Of a stretch of 64,000 nt of DNA, positions 28,420 through 37,120 are shown one piece after another; the first letter of the stretch is position 1; each line of letters begins with the position of its first letter. Below the pieces are notes generated by a model. That model was not told the DNA's origin. It worked only from the letters and a program-made list of their open reading frames with translations, and did no database searches. Both the position numbers and the translations under genes were made by a program. Source of the DNA: Hyphomicrobiales bacterium (GTDB taxonomy: Bacteria > Pseudomonadota > Alphaproteobacteria > Rhizobiales > RI-29); contig WGLQ01000012.1 in assembly GCA_016125495.1 (NCBI GenBank), forward strand, positions 70,925 to 134,924, in the 5' to 3' direction.

Positions 28420-28686
28420 CTAGTGCACGCTGGCGACCTCGAGATCGTCCTCGAGGGCGTGTGCCAGTGCCGCCGACAGCGTATCGGTGAGCGCCAGCGG
28501 CGTGCCGTCGGCACCATGCAGGGCGAACAGATTGATGCCCGACGGGATGCCATCGATGCTCGGGAACATCTCCTCGGCCTCGTCGGAGGTCATCCGCTTG
28601 ATGTATGCGACCTCACCGTCGCCGAGCTGGGCGAGGTCGACACTCGACATCGGGCCAGCCTCGAAATTCTTGGATGCGTTGTCCAT
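28420..28686 (-). CDS. DUF1150 family protein
   Basis: An 88-residue acidic protein with the DUF1150 pattern: GDGEVAYIKRMTSDEAEEMFP followed by GINLFALHGADGTPLALTDT. The ATG at 28686 has an excellent AGGAGG site. It lies 109 bases after the small heat-shock gene on the same strand, a pairing common in Rhizobiales. The function is unknown. The position suggests it is made together with Hsp20 under stress. Confidence 0.85.
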   Translation of the reverse strand: MDNASKNFEAGPMSSVDLAQLGDGEVAYIKRMTSDEAEEMFPSIDGIPSGINLFALHGADGTPLALTDTLSAALAHALEDDLEVASVH

Positions 28687-28795
28687 GGACCACCTCCTGA
28701 ACCATCCCGGCGCCAGCGACCACATTGTCTCCGGCCGTTGCAGGTGACGCAAGCCTCGTGTGCGATTGGCAATTCCAAACCCGTTCGAGGCTGGC

Positions 28796-29224
28796 TCAAT
28801 CGCCACGATGGCCGATTTCGATCTTGCGTACGAGCCGCTCGGGCTCGATCCTTTCCAGGTCGATGGCCAGTAGGCCGTTCTCGAGTGTGGCGCTCTTGAT
28901 CTCGATGCCGTCGGCGAGCACGAAGGTTCGCTGGAACTGCCGGGCGGCGATGCCGCGGTGCAGATACGTGCGCTCCGGTTCGTCCTCCTGACGGCCCCGA
29001 ATCAAAAGCTGGTTGTCTTCGAGGGTAATCTCGAGTTGCTCGCGCGTGAAGCCCGCGACTGCGAGGGTGATGCGCAAACGCTCCGCCCGCCCCTCGCGTC
29101 GCTCGAGCCGCTCGATGTTGTAGGGAGGGTAACCGTCGGCGCCCTTGCCGACGCGCTCGACCAGCCGCTCGATGTCATCGAAGCCGAGCAGCAGCGGACT
29201 GTTGAGGATGGACATGCGCGACAT
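28796..29224 (-). CDS. Small heat-shock protein, Hsp20 family
   Basis: A 142-residue alpha-crystallin-type chaperone that holds unfolding proteins. The protein starts MSRMSILNSPLLLGFDDIERLV and continues YPPYNIERL. The crystallin domain is LRITLAVAGFTREQLEITLEDNQLLIRGR through TYLHRGIAARQFQRTFVLADG. The conserved ALENGLL-like motif appears as ATLENGLLAIDLER. A ribosome binding site AAAGGG precedes the start. Stress control is likely, but no clear CIRCE or ROSE element was seen in the 186 bases upstream. Confidence 0.9.
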   Translation of the reverse strand: MSRMSILNSPLLLGFDDIERLVERVGKGADGYPPYNIERLERREGRAERLRITLAVAGFTREQLEITLEDNQLLIRGRQEDEPERTYLHRGIAARQFQRTFVLADGIEIKSATLENGLLAIDLERIEPERLVRKIEIGHRGD

Positions 29225-29410
29225 GGATTGCGGCCCTTTCGATGAAGCAGCTCGTCTCGATCGGCTCACCCCGGGCCCCAAGGGCGCCCGGGTAGCGTTC
29301 GGCGGCCGGTTTGGCCCGCCGGATCGAAGCAAGACATGGTGTATCGAAGGCGCCTAATCAAGCGCTCGCCGCAGCTCCTCGTTCGTGGCCGTCGCACATG
29401 GCTGGACGGA

Positions 29411-31264
29411 TCAATACACTCGCGCCTTCGGCTCGATGTAGTGCATCTCGTTCGTCAACGTGAAGGAGTGCACCGGCCGGGTGTCGAGTTGCACGCTGGC
29501 CGAGGCGTTGTCGGCCCACGCCAGCGTGTGCTTCATCCAATTGACGTCGTCGCGTTTCGGGAAATCCTCGCGAGCATGGGCGCCGCGACTTTCCTTGCGG
29601 TTCGCCGCCCCGCTCACCGTCACCGCCGCCTGCAGGATGAGGTTGTGGTATTCCAGCGTCTCGACGAGATCCGTATTCCAGATCAACGAGCGGTCCGTGA
29701 CACGGATGTCATCCGAGGCGCGCCAGACGTCCTCGACGAGGCGGCACCCTTCCTCGAGCACTTCGCCGGTTCGGAACACCGCGCAGTTCGACTGCATCAC
29801 CTTCTGCATTCTGAGGCGCAATTCGGCCGTTCCGGTCGATCCGCTCGCGTGCCGGATACGATCGAAGCGGTCGAGGATTCTCTCGATCGCATGGGCAGGC
29901 GGCGTCGGCTGGCTTGCCCCCGCCTCGACCGTCGCGCCGCAGCGCAGGCCCGCCGCACGCCCGAACACGACCAGATCGATCAGAGAATTGGAGCCGAGCC
30001 TGTTGGCCCCGTGCACGGATGTCGAGGCCGCCTCGCCGACCGCCATCAGCCCCGGCACGATGCCATCGGGATCGCCTGATCGCCCGGCGATGACCTCGCC
30101 GTGATGGTTCGTCGGAATGCCACCCATGTTGTAATGGACGGTCGGCAGAACCGGGATCGGCTGGCGTCGGAGGTCGACGCCGGCGAAGATCTTGGCCGAT
30201 TCCGTGATTCCCGGTAGCCGCTCGGCCAGCACCGCCGGATCGAGATGGTCGAGGTGGAGGTAGATGTGGTCCCCCTCCTTGCCGACGCCCCTCCCCTCCC
30301 GGATTTCGACGGTCATGGAGCGCGAGACGACGTCGCGCGAAGCGAGGTCCTTGGCGGAAGGCGCATAGCGCTCCATGAAGCGCTCACCTTCCGAATTGGT
30401 GAGATAGCCGCCCTCGCCACGCGCCCCCTCGGTGATCAGCACGCCCGCGCCATAGATCCCCGTCGGATGGAACTGCACGAATTCCATGTCCTGCAGCGGC
30501 AATCCGGCCCGCAGCACCATGGCATTGCCGTCGCCCGTGCAGGTGTGCGCGCTGGTGCACGAGAAATAGGCCCTGCCGTAGCCCCCGGTCGCCAGGATCG
30601 TGCGCTGGGCATGAAAGACATGCATGCTGCCGTCGTCGAGACGAAGCGCCACCACCCCGCGGCACGCCCCGTCATCGTCCATGATGAGGTCGAGGGCGAA
30701 GTATTCGACGAAGAACTCGGCGTTGTGCTTGAGGGATGCGCCATAGAGGGTGTGCAGGATGGCGTGACCGGTTCGGTCGGCGGCCGCGCAGGTGCGCTGC
30801 ACGGGTGGCCCGTCGCCGAAGTTCTGCATGTGTCCGCCGAACGGCCGCTGATAGATGCGCCCGTCCTCCGTTCGGCTGAACGGCACGCCGTAGTGCTCGA
30901 GCTCGTAGACGGCGGCCGGCGCCTCCCGGCACATGTACTCGATGGCGTCCTGGTCACCGAGCCAGTCGGACCCCTTGACGGTGTCGTACATGTGCCAACG
31001 CCAGTCGTCCGGCCCCATGTTGCCGAGCGAGGCGGCGATGCCGCCCTGCGCCGCCACGGTATGGGAGCGGGTTGGAAACACCTTGGTGATGCAGGCCGTC
31101 CGCAGTCCGGCCAGCGCGCATCCGAACGTCGCCCTGAGCCCTGCACCGCCGGCCCCCACCACGACCACGTCGTAGACATGGGTGGTGACCTTGTAGGCCC
31201 GCTCGCCGGTCGGTTTGGCGCCTTTCGACGCCATCGCGCCGCCCCCGTTTGCTCCCTGCCCCAT
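29411..31264 (-). CDS. sdhA: Succinate dehydrogenase flavoprotein subunit
   Basis: The FAD-carrying catalytic subunit of complex II. The 617-residue protein has the FAD motif [13 protein letters not shown], the covalent-flavin His in [12 protein letters not shown], and a catalytic region with [31 protein letters not shown], the substrate-site [17 protein letters not shown] and the ending [10 protein letters not shown] complete the pattern. The ATG at 31264 lies two bases after the sdhD stop, with GGGAG seven bases upstream; a TTG two codons earlier is less likely. The usual downstream partner sdhB is absent: the next gene is hsp20, 186 bases away. Confidence 0.96.
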   Translation of the reverse strand: MGQGANGGGAMASKGAKPTGERAYKVTTHVYDVVVVGAGGAGLRATFGCALAGLRTACITKVFPTRSHTVAAQGGIAASLGNMGPDDWRWHMYDTVKGSDWLGDQDAIEYMCREAPAAVYELEHYGVPFSRTEDGRIYQRPFGGHMQNFGDGPPVQRTCAAADRTGHAILHTLYGASLKHNAEFFVEYFALDLIMDDDGACRGVVALRLDDGSMHVFHAQRTILATGGYGRAYFSCTSAHTCTGDGNAMVLRAGLPLQDMEFVQFHPTGIYGAGVLITEGARGEGGYLTNSEGERFMERYAPSAKDLASRDVVSRSMTVEIREGRGVGKEGDHIYLHLDHLDPAVLAERLPGITESAKIFAGVDLRRQPIPVLPTVHYNMGGIPTNHHGEVIAGRSGDPDGIVPGLMAVGEAASTSVHGANRLGSNSLIDLVVFGRAAGLRCGATVEAGASQPTPPAHAIERILDRFDRIRHASGSTGTAELRLRMQKVMQSNCAVFRTGEVLEEGCRLVEDVWRASDDIRVTDRSLIWNTDLVETLEYHNLILQAAVTVSGAANRKESRGAHAREDFPKRDDVNWMKHTLAWADNASASVQLDTRPVHSFTLTNEMHYIEPKARVY

Positions 31265-31266
31265 CG

Positions 31267-31641
31267 TCAAGCTCCCAGACCCAGTTTCAGCACCGCGAAG
31301 ATCGAGAGCAGCCCGATACCGAATGAAAAGAACGTGTTGAGCATCAGTGCGACCAGCTTCGTCACGTCGCCTTTGACGTAGTCTTCGATCACCACCTGCA
31401 TGCCCAGCCGCATGTGCACCATCCCCGAGAGGATGAGGAGCAGCAGCGGCACCGCAACGAGCGGCGAGGCCAGCGCCGCGCGCACCTCGCCATGGCTCGC
31501 GCCGGCATGGCGTGCGAGGAACCAGATCAGGAAGATGGCGAGCACGAGATTGGCGACGGCGGTCACCCGCTGCAGCCAGAAGTGCTCAGCGCCGCTGCGG
31601 GCCGAGCCGAGCCCGCGGACCTTTCCGAGCGGTGTGCGCAT
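31267..31641 (-). CDS. sdhD: Succinate dehydrogenase membrane anchor subunit
   Basis: A 124-residue hydrophobic anchor that, with SdhC, binds haem b and ubiquinone. It starts [22 protein letters not shown] and has three transmembrane segments. The [18 protein letters not shown] motif carries the haem-ligand His and the quinone-site Asp-Tyr. It lies between sdhC (79 bases upstream) and sdhA (two bases downstream) in one operon. Confidence 0.93.
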   Translation of the reverse strand: MRTPLGKVRGLGSARSGAEHFWLQRVTAVANLVLAIFLIWFLARHAGASHGEVRAALASPLVAVPLLLLILSGMVHMRLGMQVVIEDYVKGDVTKLVALMLNTFFSFGIGLLSIFAVLKLGLGA

Positions 31642-31720
31642 GCCGAAACTCCCGTTGTCATTCCTCAGTCGATCCGCCGCCGTACGCCCCGCGGCACCGC
31701 TCGCGTGTCCCGAGTGCCCA

Positions 31721-32128
31721 TCAGGTCAGCATGCCGAGCCAGAGCGCCGCCGTGATCGCGAGCGAGGCGACGAGGCTGCCCCACGACATCATGTCGACGG
31801 TCGCCAGATCGAAACCGCGTCCGAGGTCCCAGACGAAGTGCCGGATGCCGCCCAGCATGTGGTGAACGAGCGCCCAGGTGTATCCTACGAGCACGACCCG
31901 CCCGAGGATCGATCCGAAAAAGGCATTCGCTGTCTCGAAGGCCTCCGGCCCGAGGGCTGCCGCGACCAGCCACCAGGCGAGCAGTAATGTGCCCGCATAG
32001 AGCGCCACGCCCGTGATGCGATGCACGATCGACATCACCATGTTGATGAGTGGGCGGTAAATCTGGAGATGCGGCGACAGTGGTCTCGCGGGATTGGTTC
32101 GCGCAGCGGGGGGGCGCGCTTCTGCCAT
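31721..32128 (-). CDS. sdhC: Succinate dehydrogenase cytochrome b556 subunit
   Basis: A 135-residue membrane subunit of complex II. Diagnostic segments are RPLSPHLQIYRPLINMVMSIVHRITGVAL (quinone site Ser and Arg) and HHMLGGIRHFVWDLG (haem His). Three transmembrane helices are visible. The ATG at 32128 gives MAEARPPAARTNPARPLSPH; further upstream codons do not match the family. It is the first gene of the sdhCDA unit. Confidence 0.93.
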   Translation of the reverse strand: MAEARPPAARTNPARPLSPHLQIYRPLINMVMSIVHRITGVALYAGTLLLAWWLVAAALGPEAFETANAFFGSILGRVVLVGYTWALVHHMLGGIRHFVWDLGRGFDLATVDMMSWGSLVASLAITAALWLGMLT

Positions 32129-32283
32129 CGGACGCTCCTGGCTTGGCGATCTCTGAGGCTCGCCTGTAGCGCATCGATCGCTGGCCAGCAATCAGTCGAA
32201 CGGCAAATCCCGCCGGAGCGGGAGGCTCGTGATCGCCGGCCGGCCGGCCAGGGTGGCATGCCAGTGCCCGAAGTGCTCCGGCC

Positions 32284-33276
32284 TCAGGAAAGCGCTTCGC
32301 GCACCCGGCGCACTAGCGCCGAGGCGCTCTCGAAGGCCGCCTCAGCGCGCGAGCCGAGGCACCAGTCGCCAGCGGCTCCGAGCATGGCGTCACGCGAAAA
32401 GATGCAGGAGGCCCCGAGTGTGCGCTCGACCAGTGCGTGACGCCAGAGCCGCGCGTTGAGCACCATCGGCGTCACTTCGACAAGACCGAGTGCGCTTTGC
32501 ATCTCGAGCCAGAGCTGGCGCGCGACATCCTCGGGCTCCTCTTCCAGGAACTGGCGGCTGAATTCGGGGCTCGACTGCAGAACCCAGTTCTCCTGGCCGC
32601 GTTTGCGGTTCGGCTTGGAGCTGTCACGGGCGATCCAGGCGATCGACTCGGTCAGTCTTGCGCCGACATCGAATTCGACCGGAAGCGGCGCCGCGAACTG
32701 CAGCAGCACCGTCCAGCACGGCAGCATGCGCACCCGCGTCATTTCGTCGAACAGCTCTTCGTGGTCGGCCAGCAACGGATAGCTCTCGGGCGCCGGCGCC
32801 GTCAGCAGCACCGCATGGAACGGCCCCGCCATTTCGTCGCGATCACTGATCTGCAACATCCAGCGTCCCTCGACCCGTTGCAGACCGCGCACCCGCGCGT
32901 TGAGGTTGACGCGAACGTCGTCGGCGAGTGGACGAACGAGCGAGCCCATGCCGGGTATGCCGACGTACCAGTCCTGCGGAGCGATTTCCCCGACGAGGTC
33001 AGAGCCACCGAGCAGAAGGCGGGGCGACCAGCCCGAGGCGTGGCCGGCGAGCGCCAGGGAATCGAGCAGCCGCTTGAACTCGCGCGTGCGGGCCGTGACG
33101 TATTGAGCGCCGCTGTCGTAGCGCACCGCATCGTCCCGTTCGGTCTGCAGCCGGCCGCCGAGCAGCCCGTCCCGCTCGAACACCTCGATCATGTGACCGG
33201 CGTCGCGCAGCTGGCGTGCGCACGTGAGGCCTGCCAAGCCGGCTCCGACGATCCCGATCCTCGCCTTGATTCCCAT
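32284..33276 (-). CDS. Renalase-like FAD/NAD(P)-dependent oxidoreductase
   Basis: A 330-residue flavoprotein with an N-terminal dinucleotide-binding motif GIVGAGLAGLTCARQL and the acidic strand end FERDGLLGGRL. The following YDSGAQYVTART segment is typical of renalase-like amine-oxidase-fold proteins. The ending GDWCLGSRAEAAFESA is the usual C-terminal FAD contact. It lies 156 bases upstream of sdhC on the same strand. Bacterial members may oxidise off-pathway dihydronicotinamides; the substrate here is unknown. Confidence 0.82.
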   Translation of the reverse strand: MGIKARIGIVGAGLAGLTCARQLRDAGHMIEVFERDGLLGGRLQTERDDAVRYDSGAQYVTARTREFKRLLDSLALAGHASGWSPRLLLGGSDLVGEIAPQDWYVGIPGMGSLVRPLADDVRVNLNARVRGLQRVEGRWMLQISDRDEMAGPFHAVLLTAPAPESYPLLADHEELFDEMTRVRMLPCWTVLLQFAAPLPVEFDVGARLTESIAWIARDSSKPNRKRGQENWVLQSSPEFSRQFLEEEPEDVARQLWLEMQSALGLVEVTPMVLNARLWRHALVERTLGASCIFSRDAMLGAAGDWCLGSRAEAAFESASALVRRVREALS

Positions 33277-33417
33277 TGCGTCTCACACACTCGCGCAGGC
33301 GGCCTCAGGCGGTGCCCGCGACCTTTCGATTGGCGGGCAGTGTTGCAGAGCATGGTTCAAGAAGGGTCAACGCCGCAGCCGTTGCCATAGGTTTCCCGGT
33401 GCGCGCTCCGAAGTCCG

Positions 33418-34491
33418 TCAGCGTGGCATCAGGCACCAGTAGTCGAGGTCGAGCACGAGGGCCGGGTGATCCTTGCCCGTCGCCCGATCGGTCTGCGGGA
33501 AGCCCTCGGCGGTGTGGTTCTTGAGGGCCCGTGTCCGAAGCCTGACCGCTCCGACATCCCGCCGCCCGGCGAGCTCGGACTTGCCCGTCACCTCGCTCCA
33601 GGCATGGATGGTGTCTCCGGCGAATGTCGGCGCGACGTGACGTCCACCGTTGATCGCCGCGATGTGGAAGGCGTTTTCGAGCCCGTTGTAGCTCAGTGCG
33701 CGGGCGAGCGAGATGATGTGGCCGCCGTAGATCAGACGGCGACCGAACCGGCTGCCGGCCTGCGCCAGCTGGTTGAAGTGCACCTTGGCTGTGTTCTGGT
33801 AGAGCCGCGTCGCCATCTGGTGCTCGGCTTCCTCGATCGTCATGCCGTCGACGTGGTCGATGCACTCGCCGACCGCATAGTCGTCGAAACGGTGGCGAGC
33901 GCCGGACCGCGCGAAGTCGTATCGCGAAACGTCGATCGGTGGGCAGGCCGTGCCGATGCGCTCGGGCCCCACATGATCGGCGAGCACCGGCGCCGCGCCG
34001 CCGGCATTTCCGGCCGGCTGCGACGGATCGCGCTTGTTCACCATCACCCAGCGGGCGAACTCGAGGACGCGCGTTCCAGCCTGGTTGGTTCCGCTCGTGC
34101 GCACGTGGACGACGCCGGTTGCGCCGTTCGAGTTCTCCTTGAGCCCGATCACCTGCGATGTCGCCGAGAGCGTATCGCCGACGAAGGCGGGCGCGAGGAA
34201 CCGGCATTCCGCGTAACCGAGGTTGGCGACCGCGTTGAGGGATACGTCGGGCACGGATTTCCCGAACACGAGATGAAAGACGAGGAGGTCGTCGACCGGC
34301 TGCGCCCGGTAGCCGATCGCGCGCGCGAACTCGCTCGATGAGGCCACCGCGAAGCGGCCGCCCGTCAAGGCCAGATAGAGCGCCACGTCGCCAGCGGTAA
34401 TGGTCCGCGGTGTCGCGTGCGCGAGCTGTTGACCGAGGTGGAAATCCTCGAAGAAGTTTCCGGGATTGGTCTTGGCGGCGGGCGTCGGCAT
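33418..34491 (-). CDS. mcd: Mesaconyl-CoA hydratase (beta-methylmalyl-CoA dehydratase)
   Basis: A 357-residue enzyme with two MaoC-like hot-dog halves that interconverts mesaconyl-CoA and beta-methylmalyl-CoA in the ethylmalonyl-CoA pathway of acetyl-CoA assimilation. Long stretches match the Rhodobacter enzyme as I recall it: AKTNPGNFFEDFHLGQ, HATPRTITAGDVALY, LLVFHLVFGKSVPDVSLNA, YGGHIISLARALSYNGL and FAGDTIHAWSEV. The ATG at 34491 has GGAGAG upstream. Other pathway genes such as ccr and mcl are not in this window. The pathway assignment therefore rests on this gene alone. Confidence 0.9.
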   Translation of the reverse strand: MPTPAAKTNPGNFFEDFHLGQQLAHATPRTITAGDVALYLALTGGRFAVASSSEFARAIGYRAQPVDDLLVFHLVFGKSVPDVSLNAVANLGYAECRFLAPAFVGDTLSATSQVIGLKENSNGATGVVHVRTSGTNQAGTRVLEFARWVMVNKRDPSQPAGNAGGAAPVLADHVGPERIGTACPPIDVSRYDFARSGARHRFDDYAVGECIDHVDGMTIEEAEHQMATRLYQNTAKVHFNQLAQAGSRFGRRLIYGGHIISLARALSYNGLENAFHIAAINGGRHVAPTFAGDTIHAWSEVTGKSELAGRRDVGAVRLRTRALKNHTAEGFPQTDRATGKDHPALVLDLDYWCLMPR

Positions 34492-34917
34492 CCTCGGCTC
34501 TCCGTGATCGGCCTGTTCGCCCCTGTCGCCCCTTCGCCGGGCGTCGCGGGCGGGCTGTGGAGCGATCCTCTCCACTCGGCACGGCTCTATGCGATCCACC
34601 GCGCCTCGACAACGCCAATGCGCCATTGCCCGGTGGAGATCCCCGGCGAACGGTTGGCCGGTACGCACGGCGGCCTGGGCTCCATGGCGCGTTGTGGCGT
34701 GGCCCACTTGTTCGCCCTCCGACATGGACCCGCTGGCCGACCTTTGCTGAGGCGCGCCCGCTTTTCCGCTTGATCTCGGGGCCACCTGACCCTATCCAGG
34801 CGGCTGGCGCGCGCAATCGCGCCCTTCCCAAGCGAATCGTGGGGCCTCAGCTCCCGTCTCGCCTGTCTGACCGGGCCGGCCCGCGCCATGCGTGCGCCGC
34901 TCCCGAGCCGACACTTC
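34492..34917. other. Intergenic region before tRNA-Ala
   Basis: About 425 bases between mcd and tRNA-Ala. Reading frames are open in several phases because of high GC, but none has a ribosome binding site or family-like sequence. It probably holds the mcd promoter on the minus strand and the tRNA promoter; neither could be placed with confidence. Confidence 0.4.
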
Positions 34918-34993
<76 letters not shown>

Positions 34994-35039
34994 ATTAAAT
35001 CAAGCGCTTAGCGTTATGCCTCGTCAGCCGCAAAGCCTT

Positions 35040-35125
35040 TGTCACGCACCTGTCACGCACGCAAGCGTGTTCAGGCATGCTCGTGCGTGAGTGTGAATGC
35101 GGGGCAGATCGGGACGTGCGTGACA
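35040..35125. repeat. Cluster of TGTCACGCAC motifs beside tRNA-Ala
   Basis: The 10-mer TGTCACGCAC occurs twice in direct orientation (35040-35049 and 35051-35060, 11-base period). It occurs once perfectly inverted (35116-35125) and once inverted with 8 of 10 matches (35083-35092). All lie within 90 bases just downstream of the tRNA 3' end. Such clustered arm-type sites are typical of attachment regions of tRNA-targeting integrative elements. No integrase gene is nearby, so this may be a remnant. Confidence 0.6.
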
Positions 35126-35141
35126 GCAGGTCAGACATCGG

Positions 35142-35813
35142 TCACTTGAATCGGTCCATTTGCTCGCGGACCTTAGCATCAAGTGCAGCTCTCATGGCGC
35201 GATGGATCTCATCTTGATGTTGGGTGTAGGGGCCAGACTGCTCCAGCAGCTTTATCGGTCTGGGACCGTCTTCGAGTAGAGGCGCATAAATGAAGCCGGT
35301 TTTGGCTTGGGGTACCTCAACTGCAAGGACCGCTACACCGGGCTGATCTGTGGTCATCAGGTCATGACGGAAGCTCCATTCACCCGTGAGAAGGTCGCTC
35401 TCATCCTCATAAACGATCCTGCCGGCCGCCTCGATCGGCTTCCAGGTATGAGAGAACGAGTGCCACTTGTAGAGATGGCCTTCTGGGCGGGCCACTAGCG
35501 TGAGTGGGAAGCCACCTACGCCGGTAGCAAGGTGCACTCGCCGGTTCGTAAACGCATTGATGAAGGCTAGTCTGAAGTTCTTCGAGTCTTCTGTAGCATT
35601 GCCGACCGAACTAAAGCGGCGCTCTACCTCCAGCAGAATGCTCGCGTCCCCAATAACGGATTGGCTCAGTGGCTCTGACACCCTGCCGTCCCAGATTCGG
35701 CAGAGCTCGGGCTCGGGGTGGTTGGCGGCAACGATGAAGTCGATGTCCCATGCGTTATCGGCAGTGATCTTCCGTAGATGATCAATGGTCGGCTCGGTAC
35801 CTTCGGTCTTCAA
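35142..35813 (-). CDS. Hypothetical protein, possibly 5'-truncated
   Basis: A 223-residue protein with no recognised domain. It begins (TTG) KTEGTEPTIDHLRKITADNAW and has alternating polar and hydrophobic stretches. No signal peptide or membrane segment is seen. The only available starts are non-ATG. Sensible-looking coding sequence (ALDAIRAAVPIL) continues twelve codons further up to an in-frame TAG, so the 5' end may be lost. GC content is visibly lower than in core genes, and it sits in the tRNA-Ala islet. It may be a cargo gene of a former integrated element. Confidence 0.5.
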   Translation of the reverse strand: MKTEGTEPTIDHLRKITADNAWDIDFIVAANHPEPELCRIWDGRVSEPLSQSVIGDASILLEVERRFSSVGNATEDSKNFRLAFINAFTNRRVHLATGVGGFPLTLVARPEGHLYKWHSFSHTWKPIEAAGRIVYEDESDLLTGEWSFRHDLMTTDQPGVAVLAVEVPQAKTGFIYAPLLEDGPRPIKLLEQSGPYTQHQDEIHRAMRAALDAKVREQMDRFK

Positions 35814-36056
35814 GATTGGTACAGCCGCTCTGATGGCGTCTAATGCCTAATTTGCGTGGCCAGCATATGCTACCGAGAAGGTAGTGCCCAAAGTAACGAT
35901 CTTCAGCCTGCTAGGAATTGCATCGCTCCGTCCTGTCTGGGCGTCGGAGATCATAGTATCGGACACAATGCAGATGGAATCGCCAAACCGCTTCGCTATC
36001 ACAACAGTCATGAGGAGGATTCCTGGGCTCCGACTAGTGATTTCCAGGGAGACATC

Positions 36057-36434
36057 TCACTGCGCTTTCGCGTTCTTGCGCAGCCAGGCATCGAGCCTAT
36101 CGAACGTCAGTCCGTTGCTGTCGTAGAGAGGCACCAGGAACCGGATGGTGGCATCCTCGTCGGCGGTTATGGCGATGCCGTTGACCGCCAGGAAGGTGAA
36201 CATCACGGCGAACGCCGTACGCTTGTTACCGTCGACAAAGGGATGGTTCTGGGAAAGGCTCTCCCAGAGCGCCGCGGCCTCGGCGATGAGGTCGGGGTAG
36301 TAGCCGGTCTGGGGGCGAAAGAGGGCCGCTTCCAATTGGCCGGCGTCCCGAATTCCGGAACTGCCGCCGTAGCGTTCGATCTGGTCATCATGGATGGCGA
36401 GCACCTCGGCAACGGTGAGGTAGACCGTCGTCAT
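36057..36434 (-). CDS. Doc-type Fic-fold toxin
   Basis: A 125-residue toxin of the death-on-curing family. The active-site motif is HPFVDGNKR at residues 64-72, with Lys in the position where AMP-transferring Fic proteins have Gly. The pattern therefore points to Doc. P1 Doc phosphorylates EF-Tu and blocks translation; that activity is inferred here. It begins MTTVYLTVAEVLAIHDDQIERYGG, typical of chromosomal Doc. Its start overlaps the antitoxin stop by four bases, so antitoxin is made first and the two are coupled. It belongs to the accessory islet after tRNA-Ala. Confidence 0.88.
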   Translation of the reverse strand: MTTVYLTVAEVLAIHDDQIERYGGSSGIRDAGQLEAALFRPQTGYYPDLIAEAAALWESLSQNHPFVDGNKRTAFAVMFTFLAVNGIAITADEDATIRFLVPLYDSNGLTFDRLDAWLRKNAKAQ

Positions 36435-36661
36435 TCGGCGAGCTTCTTGTAGAGCTTGCCATGGCTAGCGATGCTGGCGCGGTAAGCGGCCATCACATGC
36501 TTGCGAGGTTTGCTCAAGCGGCGCTTCTCCACGAGATCAGCGAGTGCCTCGTCGATCAGCGTCTGAACCTGCCGCCCTTCTTCTCTGGCGATGTCTCGGA
36601 CGGCCTCGATGAGATCGGGGTCCACCTGGGTCGCAAACTTTTGTCTCTGTTTGGTGCTCAT
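36431..36661 (-). CDS. Ribbon-helix-helix-type antitoxin of the Doc toxin
   Basis: A 76-residue basic/acidic protein. The N-terminal half (KFATQVDPDLIEAVRDIAREEGRQVQTLIDEAL) has the strand-helix-helix pattern of CopG/Arc DNA-binding proteins. The C-terminal half (RKHVMAAYRASIASHGKLYKKLAE) probably wraps and blocks Doc. The gene precedes doc and overlaps it by four bases. Its own start lies 12 bases from a pair of TCATGA palindromes that look like its operator. Classical P1 Phd is of a different fold, so this is an RHH-Doc pairing. Confidence 0.8.
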   Translation of the reverse strand: MSTKQRQKFATQVDPDLIEAVRDIAREEGRQVQTLIDEALADLVEKRRLSKPRKHVMAAYRASIASHGKLYKKLAE

Positions 36662-36673
36662 GCAATCATCCTA

Positions 36674-36691
36674 TCATGATGTTTCATGATG
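36674..36691. promoter_or_regulatory. Putative operator of the toxin-antitoxin operon
   Basis: Two copies of TCATGATG start 10 bases apart. Each contains the self-complementary hexamer TCATGA. They lie 12 bases upstream of the antitoxin start. The one-helical-turn spacing of palindromic sites is what RHH repressors bind cooperatively, so autoregulation by the toxin-antitoxin complex is likely. Confidence 0.6.
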
Positions 36692-36780
36692 CAGCAAGTG
36701 TCTGGTGGTCAGGCTTGTTTGGGGTGTCCTGCGGCGCGCTTCAATCCGTCAACGCAGCTTAACCGACAAGCGACGCGGGT

Positions 36781-36816
36781 GAAAAAGAAAAGAGCCCCAG
36801 CGGGGTGCCAGGGCTC
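36781..36816 (-). terminator. Intrinsic terminator on the minus strand
   Basis: The arms GAGCCC and GGGCTC enclose a GC-rich loop. On the minus strand they are followed by TTTTCTTTTTC. It would terminate transcripts coming from the periplasmic-protein/TRAP direction before they reach the toxin-antitoxin genes. Confidence 0.65.
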
Positions 36817-37120
36817 GGTTGCGTTGGCATGTGATCGTCAGCACTGGGCGGGCTGCTTGGCGTGGCGCCATTCGACGGCCCGGTTGGCAGCGGCGGCTGC
36901 CGTGGCGATCGCTCGTCTGTCGCCCTGCACAACCGCAGCCAGTGAGTGATATCGTGGGTGTGGTCGTCGCGCAGGCTGGATCGACGCGAGGTCCGCACAT
37001 GGGAACGCGCTGCCCGGTTCAGCATCCGGTGGTCGTTCCGGAGTCTCGTAGCCGTCGACGTGCTCGCCACTGAGTACCCGGTCGCCGCCCTGGATCGATG
37101 CCGATCCTGTCCGCTCGACC

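Larger units (their letters stand above)
36662..37120. other. Accessory intergenic region upstream of the toxin-antitoxin pair
   Basis: About 460 bases. It contains the antitoxin operator at the left and a minus-strand terminator near 36781-36816. To the right is a minus-strand frame (about 36838-37131, 97 codons from GTG) ending in HAKQPAQC, directly upstream of that terminator. That frame overlaps the next gene, has no ribosome binding site and matches no family I recognise. It could be a small phage-like gene or noise. Nothing else is seen. Confidence 0.35.

Noticed and set aside
29225-29410. RpoH promoter or ROSE thermometer upstream of hsp20
   Set aside because: CTTGAT is present near 29357-29362 on the minus strand but no matching -10 box at proper spacing, and no ROSE-like structure was recognised.
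35884-36126. Plus-strand 80-codon frame from GTG with a signal-peptide-like start
   Set aside because: It runs antisense into doc, has no family match, and may at most be a decayed remnant.
34994-37120. Complete integrative element at tRNA-Ala
   Set aside because: No integrase, excisionase or duplicated tRNA end was found; only motif clusters and cargo-like genes are present.
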